From Acidovorax sp. (GTDB taxonomy: Bacteria > Pseudomonadota > Gammaproteobacteria > Burkholderiales > Burkholderiaceae_C): a stretch of DNA of 64,000 nt. The stretch covers positions 124,001 through 188,000 of the forward strand of contig NZ_JAPUDY010000072.1 of the NCBI RefSeq assembly GCF_027492855.1. The letters run 5' to 3'. A program made the position numbers and the translations under genes. The notes beneath the pieces were generated by a model that did no database searches, was not told the DNA's origin, and saw nothing but the letters and a program-made list of their open reading frames with translations. Position 1 is the stretch's first letter. Each line of letters begins with the position of its first letter. Of the stretch, positions 48,420 through 57,194 are shown one piece after another.

Positions 48420-49043
48420 TTGATCGAACAATTTCTCATGGTGGCAGGGGCCCACTTTCTCGCCCTGCTGAGCCCCGGCCCGGATTTTTTCCTCATCGTG
48501 CGCACGGCGCTGCTCCATGGATGGCGGCGTGCCAGCGGCATCTGTGTCGGGGTGGCTCTGGGCAACGGCTTGTTCATCGGCTTGGCATGGGCTGGCCTGT
48601 CCGCCATCCAACCGGGCAGTCCTGCCTTCACGATCCTGCAATGGGCCGGCAGCCTATACCTCGCGTGGCTCGGCTGGCAGTTGCTGCGCTCGCCTGGCAC
48701 CTCCATCACGGTGGATGGGAGCACCCACGGCGCCCCGCGCCCCGGTTGGGGGCAAGGCCTGCGCATGGGGCTGGCCTCGGCCCTGCTCAACCCGAAGAAT
48801 GCGCTCTTCTATGCCAGCCTGTTCTCCTTGCTGGCAGGAACGCCCCGCAGCCTGCAGGCGCTCTACGGGGTATGGATGGTGAGCGTCGTTCTGGGCTGGG
48901 ATCTGCTGGTGGCCGCGGCGGCCGGACACCGCGCTGTGGTCGAGCGCTTCGCGCGGCATCTGCGGTCTATCGAACGGGTCACCGGCGCCACACTGCTGCT
49001 CATCGCCGTGGGCGTGGCCACCCAAGCTCTGGCAAACCGATGA
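48420..49043 (+). CDS. LysE/RhtB-family amino acid exporter
   Basis: Inner-membrane exporter (207 aa) with about six helices. The N-terminal signature HFLALLSPGPDFFLIVRTALLHGWRRASGICVGVALG is the LysE family mark, and MGLASALLNPKNALFYASLF the conserved central block. I set the start at a TTG (IEQFLMVAGAHF follows) with AAGGCG upstream, since this gives the family's usual N-terminus; an ATG six codons later would cut the first helix. The preceding AraC gene is the likely regulator. The transported amino acid is unknown. Confidence 0.85.
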   Translation: MIEQFLMVAGAHFLALLSPGPDFFLIVRTALLHGWRRASGICVGVALGNGLFIGLAWAGLSAIQPGSPAFTILQWAGSLYLAWLGWQLLRSPGTSITVDGSTHGAPRPGWGQGLRMGLASALLNPKNALFYASLFSLLAGTPRSLQALYGVWMVSVVLGWDLLVAAAAGHRAVVERFARHLRSIERVTGATLLLIAVGVATQALANR

Positions 49044-49064
49044 AACACGGCCCTGCGCCGCAAG

Positions 49065-50309
49065 TCAAGCCACCGCGTCCTGCGCCTGCACCACACAATT
49101 GCGCCCGCTGGACTTGGCCTTGTACAGCGCCGTGTCCGCGCGCTTGATGAGTGCGTGGCTGTCTTCCTGGTGGTCCCAGGTGGCCACGCCAAAGCTGGCG
49201 CTCACATGGCCCACGGAGTCAAACGGCGTGCCTGCAATGCGCTCGCGCACTGCCTCGGCCATCGCCATGGCGGCGTCCATGGGGGTTTCTTTGAGCAAGA
49301 TGATGAACTCCTCGCCGCCAAAACGCGCCGCGCAGTCGGACGAGCGCAGCAGCTCGCGCACGCGCAGCGCCGTGTTCTTGAGCACCACGTCCCCCGAGTC
49401 GTGCCCGAAGGTGTCGTTGATGCGCTTGAAGAAGTCGAGGTCGAACATCACCACCGACAGGCTGCTTTTTTTGGTGCGTGTGTCGGCCATTTCTACCTCC
49501 AGTTGCTCAAAAAAGCGGCGGCGATTGACCAGGTCGGTAAGAAAGTCCTTGGTCGCCAAGTCTTCCAGCTTGACATTGAGCCGCGCCATGGGCTCGATCA
49601 CCAGCGACGAGAGCGAGAGGTTGAGCACCACGAACAACAACGCAAAGCTGGCCACCATCGCCGCCATCACGGTATTGAAGGTCTGGCGCGCTTTCTCCAG
49701 CGGGAAATACATCGGCACCTTGACCACCTGAATGCCCACCGTCTCGTTCATGCCCCAGCCAAAACCGTTCTTGTCACCATAAATTTTGAGCATGGTGGGC
49801 GGCGCGACGGCAGGGGTGCTGTGGCAGGCCATGCACTGGGGCTGCTTGATGGTGATGGGGCGCGCCACATACATGGCGCGGTGTGTGCCCTCACCCACCT
49901 CGCCCGTCACCTCTTTTTTGTGGTCGACGCGGCCCTCACGGAAGTCGCTGATGACGCGCTCCTCCCACTCGGTGGCGCGGTCGCGCAGGTTGGTGGGGTT
50001 GAGCACCGCCTCTTTGTACTCAAAGCCGGGGAAACGGCTCTGCAGGCGACGCAGCGTCTCGGTGGCGGCGTAGGCGGGCACGGTCTGCGGTAGAAACTTT
50101 TCGGCCAGCGTCACATCCAGGTGCGGCTTGACGAGTTCGGTGGTGTAGTCACGGATGGCCATGGCCGCGTGCATCATGATCTGCGACTTGTGCTGCACCT
50201 CCTCGATGGCCGCCTGCTGCAAGAAACGGTGAACATAAACGCCCGCACCCAGCACCGCCAGCAGCAGCACGCCGGCCAGCACCAGATTGAATTTGAGCCG
50301 CAAAGACAT
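49065..50309 (-). CDS. Heme-c sensor (DUF3365/Tll0287-like) diguanylate cyclase
   Basis: Membrane-bound sensor enzyme (414 aa). An N-terminal helix (FNLVLAGVLLLAVLGAGVYV), a periplasmic sensing domain (about 30-215) of DUF3365/Tll0287 type with a covalent-heme motif CMACH and PMYFPLEKARQTF, a second helix (MAAMVASFALLFVVLNLSLSSLV) and a GGDEF domain with FLTDLVNRRRFFEQLE, GHDSGDVVLK and the active-site FGGEEFIILL. An RSSD inhibitory site lies five residues before GGEEF, so product feedback is likely. It should make cyclic di-GMP in response to redox, oxygen or NO at the heme (inference). Confidence 0.9.
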   Translation of the reverse strand: MSLRLKFNLVLAGVLLLAVLGAGVYVHRFLQQAAIEEVQHKSQIMMHAAMAIRDYTTELVKPHLDVTLAEKFLPQTVPAYAATETLRRLQSRFPGFEYKEAVLNPTNLRDRATEWEERVISDFREGRVDHKKEVTGEVGEGTHRAMYVARPITIKQPQCMACHSTPAVAPPTMLKIYGDKNGFGWGMNETVGIQVVKVPMYFPLEKARQTFNTVMAAMVASFALLFVVLNLSLSSLVIEPMARLNVKLEDLATKDFLTDLVNRRRFFEQLEVEMADTRTKKSSLSVVMFDLDFFKRINDTFGHDSGDVVLKNTALRVRELLRSSDCAARFGGEEFIILLKETPMDAAMAMAEAVRERIAGTPFDSVGHVSASFGVATWDHQEDSHALIKRADTALYKAKSSGRNCVVQAQDAVA

Positions 50310-50462
50310 GGATATCTTTCAGAGCGTTTTGGCGGAGGTCTCGCAGCGGCCCCTATAGCCCATCTTGCGCGCATCCGCTTTGATCGTGGGAAACATCAGG
50401 TTACGTTGTGCCAGATTTACGGGCAACAGTCCAATGTTTCGTGGTGGCGCGGCCTGCGGCTG

Positions 50463-51134
50463 CTACAAACCGCGCACGCTCAGCGACAAATGGCGCCGGT
50501 AAGCGGGGCGCACCCGGTACAACTGCGCAGGCCGGTGGGCACCACCGGTCTGCAAGGCACCGGGCACCGGTTCCAGCATGTCAAGCTCGTCCATCTTGCG
50601 GCGAAAGCTCACCTTGTTGACCGGCTCGCCCAGCACCGCCTCGTACACCGCCTGCAACTGCGGCAGCGTGAATGGCTCGGCGCACAGGTGCACGGGCATG
50701 GACGAATACTGGCTTTTGCTGCGCAGGCGGGCCACGGCGGCATCGACCATGGCGCGGTGATCGAAAGGCAGCGCGGGCACATCAGTCACCGGCACCAGTG
50801 TGAGGGGCGAGCCCGCCAGCAGCGCGGGCGGAACCAGCGCGCAATACACCACGGCCAGCGACCAGCCACGCGGATCGCGCACCGGGCCGGAGAAGGTGGC
50901 CAATTGCTCCAGGTACGGGCTTTGCAGCCCTGCCTTGTCGTGCAGCACGCGGGCAGCGCTGGCCGCTGTATCGGCATCCTCATCGGCATGGACATAGCCA
51001 CCGGGCAGCGCCAGCGCCCCGGCGAACGGAGGCCGATCGCGCCGCAGCAGCGCCACCTGTAGCGCGCCCTCGTGCAAGGTCAGCAGGACCACGTCCACGG
51101 TACAGATCACGGAGCGGGCAGAGGGTTCGGTCAT
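50463..51134 (-). CDS. nrtR: NrtR-type Nudix-related transcription regulator of NAD metabolism
   Basis: A 223-aa protein: N-terminal Nudix-like domain (VDVVLLTLHEGALQVALLRRDRPPFAGALALPGGYVHADEDADTAASAARVL) whose Nudix box is degenerate, lacking the REUXEE catalytic core, and a C-terminal winged helix (FTLPQLQAVYEAVLGEPVNKVSFRRKMDELDMLE). This layout is NrtR, which represses NAD genes and is released by ADP-ribose. The start MTEPSARS was chosen because the domain begins there. It is divergent from pncA, and a GTTAGT...ACTAAC inverted repeat lies between them. Confidence 0.9.
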   Translation of the reverse strand: MTEPSARSVICTVDVVLLTLHEGALQVALLRRDRPPFAGALALPGGYVHADEDADTAASAARVLHDKAGLQSPYLEQLATFSGPVRDPRGWSLAVVYCALVPPALLAGSPLTLVPVTDVPALPFDHRAMVDAAVARLRSKSQYSSMPVHLCAEPFTLPQLQAVYEAVLGEPVNKVSFRRKMDELDMLEPVPGALQTGGAHRPAQLYRVRPAYRRHLSLSVRGL

Positions 51135-51218
51135 TGGCACAAGTTTGTCACAAAAATGGACGAACAGGACCACGCTCATCAAACCCTATTGCAGAGTGAC
51201 ACATGTTTTTTCAATTTA

Positions 51219-51241
51219 GTTAGTTTATTTTTTTTACTAAC
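51219..51241. promoter_or_regulatory. Candidate NrtR operator between nrtR and pncA
   Basis: GTTAGT (51219-51224) and ACTAAC (51236-51241) form an inverted repeat with an eleven-base T-rich spacer, 36 bp before the pncA ATG. Similar AT-rich palindromes with TTAGT/ACTAA arms are bound by NrtR in other proteobacteria, to my recollection. Not tested. Confidence 0.5.
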
Positions 51242-51277
51242 AAGCTTACACTGGGCACACCAACGAAGGAGAAGACC

Positions 51278-52117
51278 ATGGCCCGCAACATCCAGCTTCT
51301 GGTGATCGACCCCCAAAACGACTTCTGCGACCTGCCCGCAGCGTATCGCCCCGCAGGCAGCGCGCCCAGCCTGCCCGTGGCGGGCGCCCATGCCGACATG
51401 CAGCGCCTGGCTGCCTTCATCCGCGCCCAGGGCATGGCACTTGACGCCATCACCATCACGCTCGACTCCCACCAGCGTTTCGACATCGCCCATCCCGGCT
51501 TCTGGCAGACCGGCGCCGGTGCGGATGTGGCGCCCTTCACCCCCATCACCGCCGCCCAGGTGCGCGCGGGCGACTACCTGCCGCGCAACCCCCCCGCCCT
51601 GGCACGCACCCTGCAGTACCTGGACGCCCTGGAAACCCAGGGCCGCTACACACTGATGGTGTGGCCCGTGCACTGCGAGATAGGCAGTTGGGGCCATGGC
51701 GTGCACGCCGACGTGTTGGCCGCTTGCGGCGCGTGGCAATTGCAACGCCAGCGCGCGGTGCGCAACGTGTTCAAAGGCACCAACCCCTGGACAGAGCACT
51801 ACAGCGCCATCGAGGCCGAAGTGCCCGATGCCGACGACGAAAGCACCGCGCTCAACACCACCCTGCTGCAGTCGCTGGGCCAGGCCGATGTGCTGCTGAT
51901 TGCAGGCGAGGCCAGCAGCCACTGCGTGCGCTCGACCACCGAACACATCGTGCTGCACCTGCCGCGCCTGTTGCCGGGCTGGTTGGCCAGCCGCATCGTG
52001 CTGCTGACCGATGGCATGAGCCCGGTGGGCGGGTTCGATGCGCAGCACCAGGCGTTTCTGCAGGCCATGCGCACCGCAGGGGCGCAGTTGGCCACCATGA
52101 ACGAAATAAGGCTCTAG
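51278..52117 (+). CDS. pncA: Nicotinamidase-like cysteine hydrolase PncA
   Basis: Isochorismatase-fold amidase (279 aa) that probably turns nicotinamide into nicotinate, feeding pncB directly downstream. A possible catalytic triad is Asp11 (LLVIDPQNDFCD), Lys166 (RNVFKGTNPWTEHYS) and Cys216 (GEASSHCVRST). The metal site would be in TLDSHQRFDIAHPGFW. It is longer than E. coli PncA (213 aa), and the region around 70-110 differs, so a different amide is possible; the operon argues for nicotinamide. GAAGGAG precedes the ATG. The last codons IRL and the stop lie in repeat copy G. Confidence 0.85.
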   Translation: MARNIQLLVIDPQNDFCDLPAAYRPAGSAPSLPVAGAHADMQRLAAFIRAQGMALDAITITLDSHQRFDIAHPGFWQTGAGADVAPFTPITAAQVRAGDYLPRNPPALARTLQYLDALETQGRYTLMVWPVHCEIGSWGHGVHADVLAACGAWQLQRQRAVRNVFKGTNPWTEHYSAIEAEVPDADDESTALNTTLLQSLGQADVLLIAGEASSHCVRSTTEHIVLHLPRLLPGWLASRIVLLTDGMSPVGGFDAQHQAFLQAMRTAGAQLATMNEIRL

Positions 52118-52152
52118 CGCTTATTCATCAAGCACTAATAGCTATAAATTTA
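52104..52152 (+). repeat. Dispersed palindromic repeat, copy G
   Basis: AAATAAGGCTCTAGCGCTT, loop ATTCATC, AAGCACTAATAGCTATAAA. It contains the pncA stop (CTCTAGC) and is followed at once by the pncB ribosome site AGGAG, so it fills the whole 45-bp gap. Second arm has one change (AAGCAC). Confidence 0.85.
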
Positions 52153-52162
52153 GGAGCAAACA

Positions 52163-53356
52163 ATGAATCCCGTCATCACCAGCCTGCTCGACACCGACCT
52201 CTACAAGTTCACCATGTGGCAGGCGCTGCTGCACCGCCATCCGCAAACCCAAAGCGAGTACCGCTTTGTGTGCCGCAACACCCCGGCCTACCCGCTGGCC
52301 GAGCTGCTGCCCGAGGTAAACACCGCGCTGGACCACCTGTGCACGCTGCGCTTCACGGCGGACGAACTGGCCTACGTGGCCGGGCTGCGCTACATCAAGA
52401 GCGACTTCGTGGACTTTCTGCGCATCTTCCAGTTTCAGCGCAGCTTCATCAACGCCTGGGCCGAGGGCGACCAGTTGCACATCGTGGCGCGCGGCCCGCA
52501 GGTGCATGTGATGGGTTTCGAGATCTTCGTGCTGGCCATCGTCAACGAGCTGTACTTCCGCCGCTGTGACGCCGGGCAGGCCCTGGCCAACGGCCGCGAA
52601 CGCCTGGCCGCCAAGGTGCAACAGCTACAGGCGCTGGCCCAGCAGGCCACGCTGCGCCACCCTTTCGAGCTGTTCGACTTTGGCCTGCGCCGCCGCTACA
52701 GCGGGGCCTGGCAGCGCGAGGTGGTGCAGACCTTTGCCACACAAACACCGCAGTGGTTCAAAGGCACCAGCAACGTGCTGCTGGCGCGCGACCTGGGCCT
52801 GGTGCCCATCGGCACCATGGCGCACGAATACCTGCAGACCTACCAGGCGCTGGGCGTGCGCCTGCGTGATTTTCAAAAGGCCGCGCTCGAAAACTGGGTG
52901 CAGGAATACCGGGGCGACCTCGGCATTGCGCTGACCGACACCGTGGGCATGGACGCCTTTCTGGCCGACTTCGACCTCTACTTCGCCAAGCTGTTCGACG
53001 GCCTGCGCCACGACTCGGGCGACCCGGTGGCCTGGGGCGAAAAGGCCCTGGCCCACTACGTCCGCCTGCGCATCGACGCACACACCAAGCGGCTGGTGTT
53101 CTCCGACGGCCTTGACCTCCCACGCGCCCTCATGCTCTACCGCCACTTTGGCGACCGCACCCAACTGGGGTTTGGCATTGGCACCAACCTGACCAACGAC
53201 ATGGGCGCAGACCACAAGCCGCTGAACATCGTGATGAAGCTCACCCACGCCAACGGGCAGCCCGTGGCCAAGCTGTCAGACACACCGGGCAAGACGCTGT
53301 GCGACGATGAAACGTATTTGGCCTACTTGCGCCAAGTCTTCAACGTGAAAGACTGA
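52163..53356 (+). CDS. pncB: Nicotinate phosphoribosyltransferase PncB
   Basis: Joins nicotinate and PRPP to nicotinate mononucleotide (397 aa, family length). Seen are [41 protein letters not shown], and the phosphorylatable His in [17 protein letters not shown], then [14 protein letters not shown] and [24 protein letters not shown] for PRPP and product binding. The ribosome site TAGGAG begins as repeat copy G ends. It is second in the salvage operon. Confidence 0.96.
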   Translation: MNPVITSLLDTDLYKFTMWQALLHRHPQTQSEYRFVCRNTPAYPLAELLPEVNTALDHLCTLRFTADELAYVAGLRYIKSDFVDFLRIFQFQRSFINAWAEGDQLHIVARGPQVHVMGFEIFVLAIVNELYFRRCDAGQALANGRERLAAKVQQLQALAQQATLRHPFELFDFGLRRRYSGAWQREVVQTFATQTPQWFKGTSNVLLARDLGLVPIGTMAHEYLQTYQALGVRLRDFQKAALENWVQEYRGDLGIALTDTVGMDAFLADFDLYFAKLFDGLRHDSGDPVAWGEKALAHYVRLRIDAHTKRLVFSDGLDLPRALMLYRHFGDRTQLGFGIGTNLTNDMGADHKPLNIVMKLTHANGQPVAKLSDTPGKTLCDDETYLAYLRQVFNVKD

Positions 53357-53360
53357 CACC

Positions 53361-55061
53361 ATGCTCTGCATCACCATCGCCCAGCTCAACTTCACCGTCG
53401 GCGACATCGAAGGCAACGTGGCCCGCATGGTGGCCGCCGCCCAACAGGCCGCCAGCGACCAATCCGACCTGATCGTTTTCAGCGAACTCGCGCTGTGTGG
53501 CTACTACCCCGGCGACATGCTGGAGGAAGGCGCCTTCCAACAACGCATCGAAGCGGGTCTGGCCGCGCTGCAACGCGCATCCGCCGAGCTGCCGCAACTG
53601 CACTGGGTAGTGGGCGCCCCCACGCCCGCGCGCGGGCCCGGCAAGCGCCTGCACAACAGCCTGCTGGTGCTGCAGGGCGGCGCCGTGCGCCTGCAATACG
53701 CCAAGCAACTGCTGCCCACCTACAACATCTTTGACGAACGCCGCCACTTCGAGCCCGGCCCCGACGTGGCCAAGGTGCTGCGCATCGGCAGCGCACAGGT
53801 GGGCCTCTTGATCTGCGAAGACGGCTGGAACGACCACGGCGCCGACTACGCCACCAATCCCTTCGAGCGCCTGCGCGACGCCGCGCCCGACCTGGTGGTC
53901 AGCATCAACGCCAGCCCCAGCCACATTGGCAAGCGCGAGCAGCGCCACCAGATTTTTGGCGACGCCGCGCGCCGCCACGGCCTGCCCATCCTGTACGTGA
54001 ACCAGATCGGCGGGCACGACCAGGTGGTGTACGACGGCGCCTCGTTCGCGGCCGAGCCCGATGCAGGCATCGTGTTTGAAGCCCAGCGGTTTGTGGAAGA
54101 CGTGCGCACGCTGCAGTTCGACAACGGCCACTTTCTGACAGCCGACGGAGAACGTCCCGCCCCCGTGTCCGCACGCGGCCTGCCCACCATGGATTTTTAC
54201 CGCCAGCAGATCGTGCTGGGCCTCTCGGACTACGCACGGCGCTGCGGCTTCAAACAAGTAGTGGTGGGCAGCTCGGGCGGCATCGACAGCGCGCTCACGC
54301 TGGCGCTGGCGGCCGAGGCGCTGGGTGCGGACAACGTGGTGGGCATCACCATGCCATCGCGCTACTCCAGCAGCGGCTCGGTCGATGACTCGGTGGCGCT
54401 GTGCAAAAACCTGGGCGTGCAGCTCTTCACACACCCGATCGCCGAACTGGTAGCGGGCTACGCGCAGCAGTTCGAGGCCAGCTTTGGCCCACCGCTGGCG
54501 GGCCTGCCGCTCGAAAACCTGCAGGCGCGCATTCGCGGCACGGTGCTGATGGAATATTCCAATGCCTTCGGCCACCTGCTGCTCACCACGGGCAACAAAT
54601 CGGAAATATCGGTGGGCTATTGCACGCTCTACGGCGACACCAACGGCGGCCTGGGCCTGATCGGAGACCTCTACAAGACCGAGGTGTTTGCCCTCTCACG
54701 CCACGTCAACGAACACGCCGGGCGTGCGCTGATTCCGCAGTCCATCATCGACAAGGAGCCCTCTGCCGAGTTGGCCCCCGGCCAACGCGATGTGGACAGC
54801 CTGCCGCCCTACCCCGTACTTGATGAGGTGCTCAAGCTGCTCATTGAAGGCGACCGCCTTTCTGCCGCTGAGCACGCGGCAGCGCAGACCTTTGTGGCGC
54901 AGTTGCAGGCCGACGACGCGGGCCGCGCCTTGGTGCAGCGCGTGCGCATGATGGTGGCGCGCAACGAATACAAACGCCGCCAGGCCCCGCCCATCGTGCG
55001 CGTGCGGGCACGGGCCTTTGGCAGCGGGCGGCAGATGCCAATTGCCGCGCGCTATGTGTGA
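53361..55061 (+). CDS. nadE: Glutamine-dependent NAD synthetase NadE
   Basis: Final step of NAD synthesis (566 aa). An N-terminal nitrilase-type glutaminase domain with Glu in FSELALCGYYPGD, Lys in YAKQLLPTYNIFDERRHF and Cys in GLLICEDGWNDHG (about residues 1-270), then the ATP-dependent synthetase with the PP-loop VVGSSGGIDSALTLALAAE and GTVLMEYSNAFGHLLLTTGNKSEISVGYCTLYGD. It starts four bases after pncB stops. The two-domain layout allows glutamine rather than ammonia as nitrogen donor. Confidence 0.96.
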   Translation: MLCITIAQLNFTVGDIEGNVARMVAAAQQAASDQSDLIVFSELALCGYYPGDMLEEGAFQQRIEAGLAALQRASAELPQLHWVVGAPTPARGPGKRLHNSLLVLQGGAVRLQYAKQLLPTYNIFDERRHFEPGPDVAKVLRIGSAQVGLLICEDGWNDHGADYATNPFERLRDAAPDLVVSINASPSHIGKREQRHQIFGDAARRHGLPILYVNQIGGHDQVVYDGASFAAEPDAGIVFEAQRFVEDVRTLQFDNGHFLTADGERPAPVSARGLPTMDFYRQQIVLGLSDYARRCGFKQVVVGSSGGIDSALTLALAAEALGADNVVGITMPSRYSSSGSVDDSVALCKNLGVQLFTHPIAELVAGYAQQFEASFGPPLAGLPLENLQARIRGTVLMEYSNAFGHLLLTTGNKSEISVGYCTLYGDTNGGLGLIGDLYKTEVFALSRHVNEHAGRALIPQSIIDKEPSAELAPGQRDVDSLPPYPVLDEVLKLLIEGDRLSAAEHAAAQTFVAQLQADDAGRALVQRVRMMVARNEYKRRQAPPIVRVRARAFGSGRQMPIAARYV

Positions 55062-55085
55062 ATTGCCAATCGATTAAAATCACTA

Positions 55086-55134
55086 CAAAAATGATAGCTG
55101 CTAGCGCTTGATAGATAAGCGCCAGGGGTCAAAA
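55086..55134 (-). repeat. Dispersed palindromic repeat, copy H (opposite orientation)
   Basis: CAAAAATGATAGCTGCTAGC, GCTTGATAGATAAGCGCC, then AGGGGTCAAAAT. Arms GCGCTT (55104-55109) and AAGCGC (55117-55122). It lies between nadE and the adenylyltransferase gene, in the orientation opposite to copy G of the same operon. Confidence 0.85.
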
Positions 55135-55166
55135 TTATCAAAACCCTCATCCGGTAACGCTGACAT

Positions 55167-56201
55167 ATGCTCGACACCGCCATCTACATCGGGCGTTTTG
55201 AACCCGTGCACAGCGGCCACATGGCGCTGCTGCAGCGTGCGCTGGACAGCGCCCCGCAGGTCATCGTCGTGATCGGTTCGGCCTGGCAGGCCCGCTCACC
55301 CAAAAACCCCTTCACCTGGCAAGAGCGCGAGGCCATGCTGCGTGGCGCCCTGCCCGCCGCCGACCAGGCCCGCGTGCAGGTGCTCCCCATGCGCGACCAC
55401 TACAACGAAGCCGTGTGGGTGCAGGCCGTGCGCAGCGGTGTGGAGCAGCTCACGTCGCCCGGCGCGCGCATCGGGCTGGTGGGCCACTTCAAGGACGCCA
55501 CCAGCGGCTACCTGAGCGCTTTTCCCAACTGGCAGCTCATCCACATGGAGCGCCAGGGCCGCATCGACGCCACCGCCATCCGCGACGCATACTTTGGCGC
55601 GACGCCCGCCACGGTGCGCACCGCGCTGGCGCCGCTGACGGGCGAGATCCCTGAAAGCACCCTGGCCGCCCTGGAGCGTTTTGCACAAACCCCATACTAC
55701 CCCGCGCTGCAGGAGGAATGGCGCATGCTGCGCGGCTACCGCGAGGCCTGGGCCGCCGCGCCCTACCCGCCCGTGTTCGTAACGGTGGACGCCGTGCTGC
55801 GCTGCCAGAACCACGTGCTGCTCATCCGCCGTGCCCACGCCCCCGGCAAGGGCCAACTGGCTGTGCCCGGCGGCTTCATCGAGCAGCGCGAAACCGTGTG
55901 GCAGTCGTGCCTGCGCGAGCTGGTGGAAGAAACCCACTGCCACCTGCCCGAGGCCACCATGCGCGCCGCGCTGCAGTCGGTGGCCGTGTTCGACCACCCT
56001 GACCGCAGCCAACGCGGGCGCACGCTCACCCATGCGCACTACTTTGATTTGGGCGACGCACCGTTTCCGGTGGTGCAGGCCGATGACGACGCAATGCTGG
56101 TGCAGTGGACGCGCATCGACCAGCTTGCGGGTTTGGAAGAGGAATTCTTTGAAGACCACTTCCACATGCTGGACCACTTTTTTGGCATCACCCGTGGCTG
56201 A
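55167..56201 (+). CDS. nadM: Bifunctional NMN adenylyltransferase (NadM) / Nudix hydrolase
   Basis: A fusion of 344 aa. Residues 1 to about 185 are a NadM-type nucleotidyltransferase: AIYIGRFEPVHSGHMALLQRAL with the HSGH motif, SPKNPFTWQEREAMLR and the late GRIDATAIRDAYF (ISSTxxR-like). About 195-344 is a Nudix domain, with box GGFIEQRETVWQSCLRELVE ending in ETH, where the catalytic REUXEE is kept and the final Gly is replaced. Such fusions (as in cyanobacterial slr0787) make NAD and hydrolyse ADP-ribose. It ends the NAD salvage block; ADP-ribose hydrolysis could influence the NrtR signal. Confidence 0.9.
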   Translation: MLDTAIYIGRFEPVHSGHMALLQRALDSAPQVIVVIGSAWQARSPKNPFTWQEREAMLRGALPAADQARVQVLPMRDHYNEAVWVQAVRSGVEQLTSPGARIGLVGHFKDATSGYLSAFPNWQLIHMERQGRIDATAIRDAYFGATPATVRTALAPLTGEIPESTLAALERFAQTPYYPALQEEWRMLRGYREAWAAAPYPPVFVTVDAVLRCQNHVLLIRRAHAPGKGQLAVPGGFIEQRETVWQSCLRELVEETHCHLPEATMRAALQSVAVFDHPDRSQRGRTLTHAHYFDLGDAPFPVVQADDDAMLVQWTRIDQLAGLEEEFFEDHFHMLDHFFGITRG

Positions 56202-56231
56202 TGCCCCACCCGCACGCGGCCCGGCTGGCTC

Positions 56232-57119
56232 TTACTTGGTGTCGTAGGCTTCCGCAGGGTCGTCATTGGGCGCGGCGAAGGCCGCCTTGAGCGAAGCCCC
56301 CATGGGGATGCCCACAATGGCCGACGACGGCGGAATGGGCTGCAGGAACCACTTGTTGTAGAGCTGCTCCAGCGCACCCGAGGCCATCATTTTCTTGATC
56401 GCATCGTCCACCGCTTGCTTGAAACGCGGATCATCCTTGCGCAGCATGATGCTGAGCGGCTCCACCCCCAGGGGCTTGCCAACAATCTTGTAATCCTGAG
56501 GATTCTTCGAATTGGCGATGTTCCCGGCCAGGGTGTTGTCGTCCATGGCAAAAGCGTCGGCTCGGCCGGATTCAAGCAGCAGGAAGCTGTCCGAATGGTC
56601 CTTGCCAAAAAGCACCGTGAAGACCGCTCCCTTCTCGCTTTCGAGCTTGCGCAGGCGCTGAACCAGCGTGGTGCCCGTGGTCGTGACCACCGTCTTGCCC
56701 GCCAGTTGCTCCAGCGACTGAATGCCCGAGGATGCCTTGACGGCAATCCGCGCCTCCGTCACGTAGGTGGTCACTGCAAAGGCCACCTGCTGCTTGCGCA
56801 CGGCGGTGTTGCTGGTGGAGCCACATTCGATGTCGATGGTGCCGTTTTGCAGCAGCGGCATGCGGTTTTGCGAGGTGACCGGCATGTACTTGATCGTGGC
56901 CTTGGGCAACAGCGCCCCTAGCACCCGCTCGCACAACTCCACGTGGTAGCCGATGAACTTCTCACGGCCCAGCAGGTAGGACAGGGGCGGGGACGATTCG
57001 CGCGCCCCCATCACGATGCTGCCCGAGGCCATGGCCTTGGCCAATGTGTCGCTGCTCTGCGCTCCAGCCCCCAGGCTGATCGCCGCAATCAATCCCACTC
57101 CAACGGATTTCAGGTTCAT
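56232..57119 (-). CDS. Amino acid ABC transporter solute-binding protein (SBP_bac_3)
   Basis: Periplasmic binding protein (295 aa) of the glutamate/aspartate GltI-like group. Signal peptide (SVGVGLIAAISLGAGAQS); then GSIVMGARESSPPLSYLL and IGYHVELCERVLGALLPKATIKYMPVTSQNRMPLLQNGTIDIECGSTSNTAVRKQQV, which matches GltI-type proteins, and GKTVVTTTGTTLVQRLR. No permease or ATPase genes of its family are adjacent, so it is an orphan or uses a transporter elsewhere. AAGGAG precedes the ATG. It follows the aminotransferase gene by 75 bp, probably in one operon. Confidence 0.9.
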   Translation of the reverse strand: MNLKSVGVGLIAAISLGAGAQSSDTLAKAMASGSIVMGARESSPPLSYLLGREKFIGYHVELCERVLGALLPKATIKYMPVTSQNRMPLLQNGTIDIECGSTSNTAVRKQQVAFAVTTYVTEARIAVKASSGIQSLEQLAGKTVVTTTGTTLVQRLRKLESEKGAVFTVLFGKDHSDSFLLLESGRADAFAMDDNTLAGNIANSKNPQDYKIVGKPLGVEPLSIMLRKDDPRFKQAVDDAIKKMMASGALEQLYNKWFLQPIPPSSAIVGIPMGASLKAAFAAPNDDPAEAYDTK

Positions 57120-57155
57120 GCTTGTCTCCTTGTTTTGTAATGAATGAACAGCGGC

Positions 57156-57184
57156 GGCGGCGGTTGTTGTGTTGTCCCGCCGCC
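57156..57184 (-). promoter_or_regulatory. Intercistronic hairpin between aminotransferase and binding-protein genes
   Basis: GGCGGCGG (57156-57163) pairs with CCGCCGCC (57177-57184) around 13 bases. No T-tract follows, so it is more likely an mRNA stability or processing element than a full terminator. It could raise binding-protein output relative to the enzyme (inference). Confidence 0.4.
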
Positions 57185-57194
57185 TCGCCAGGCG

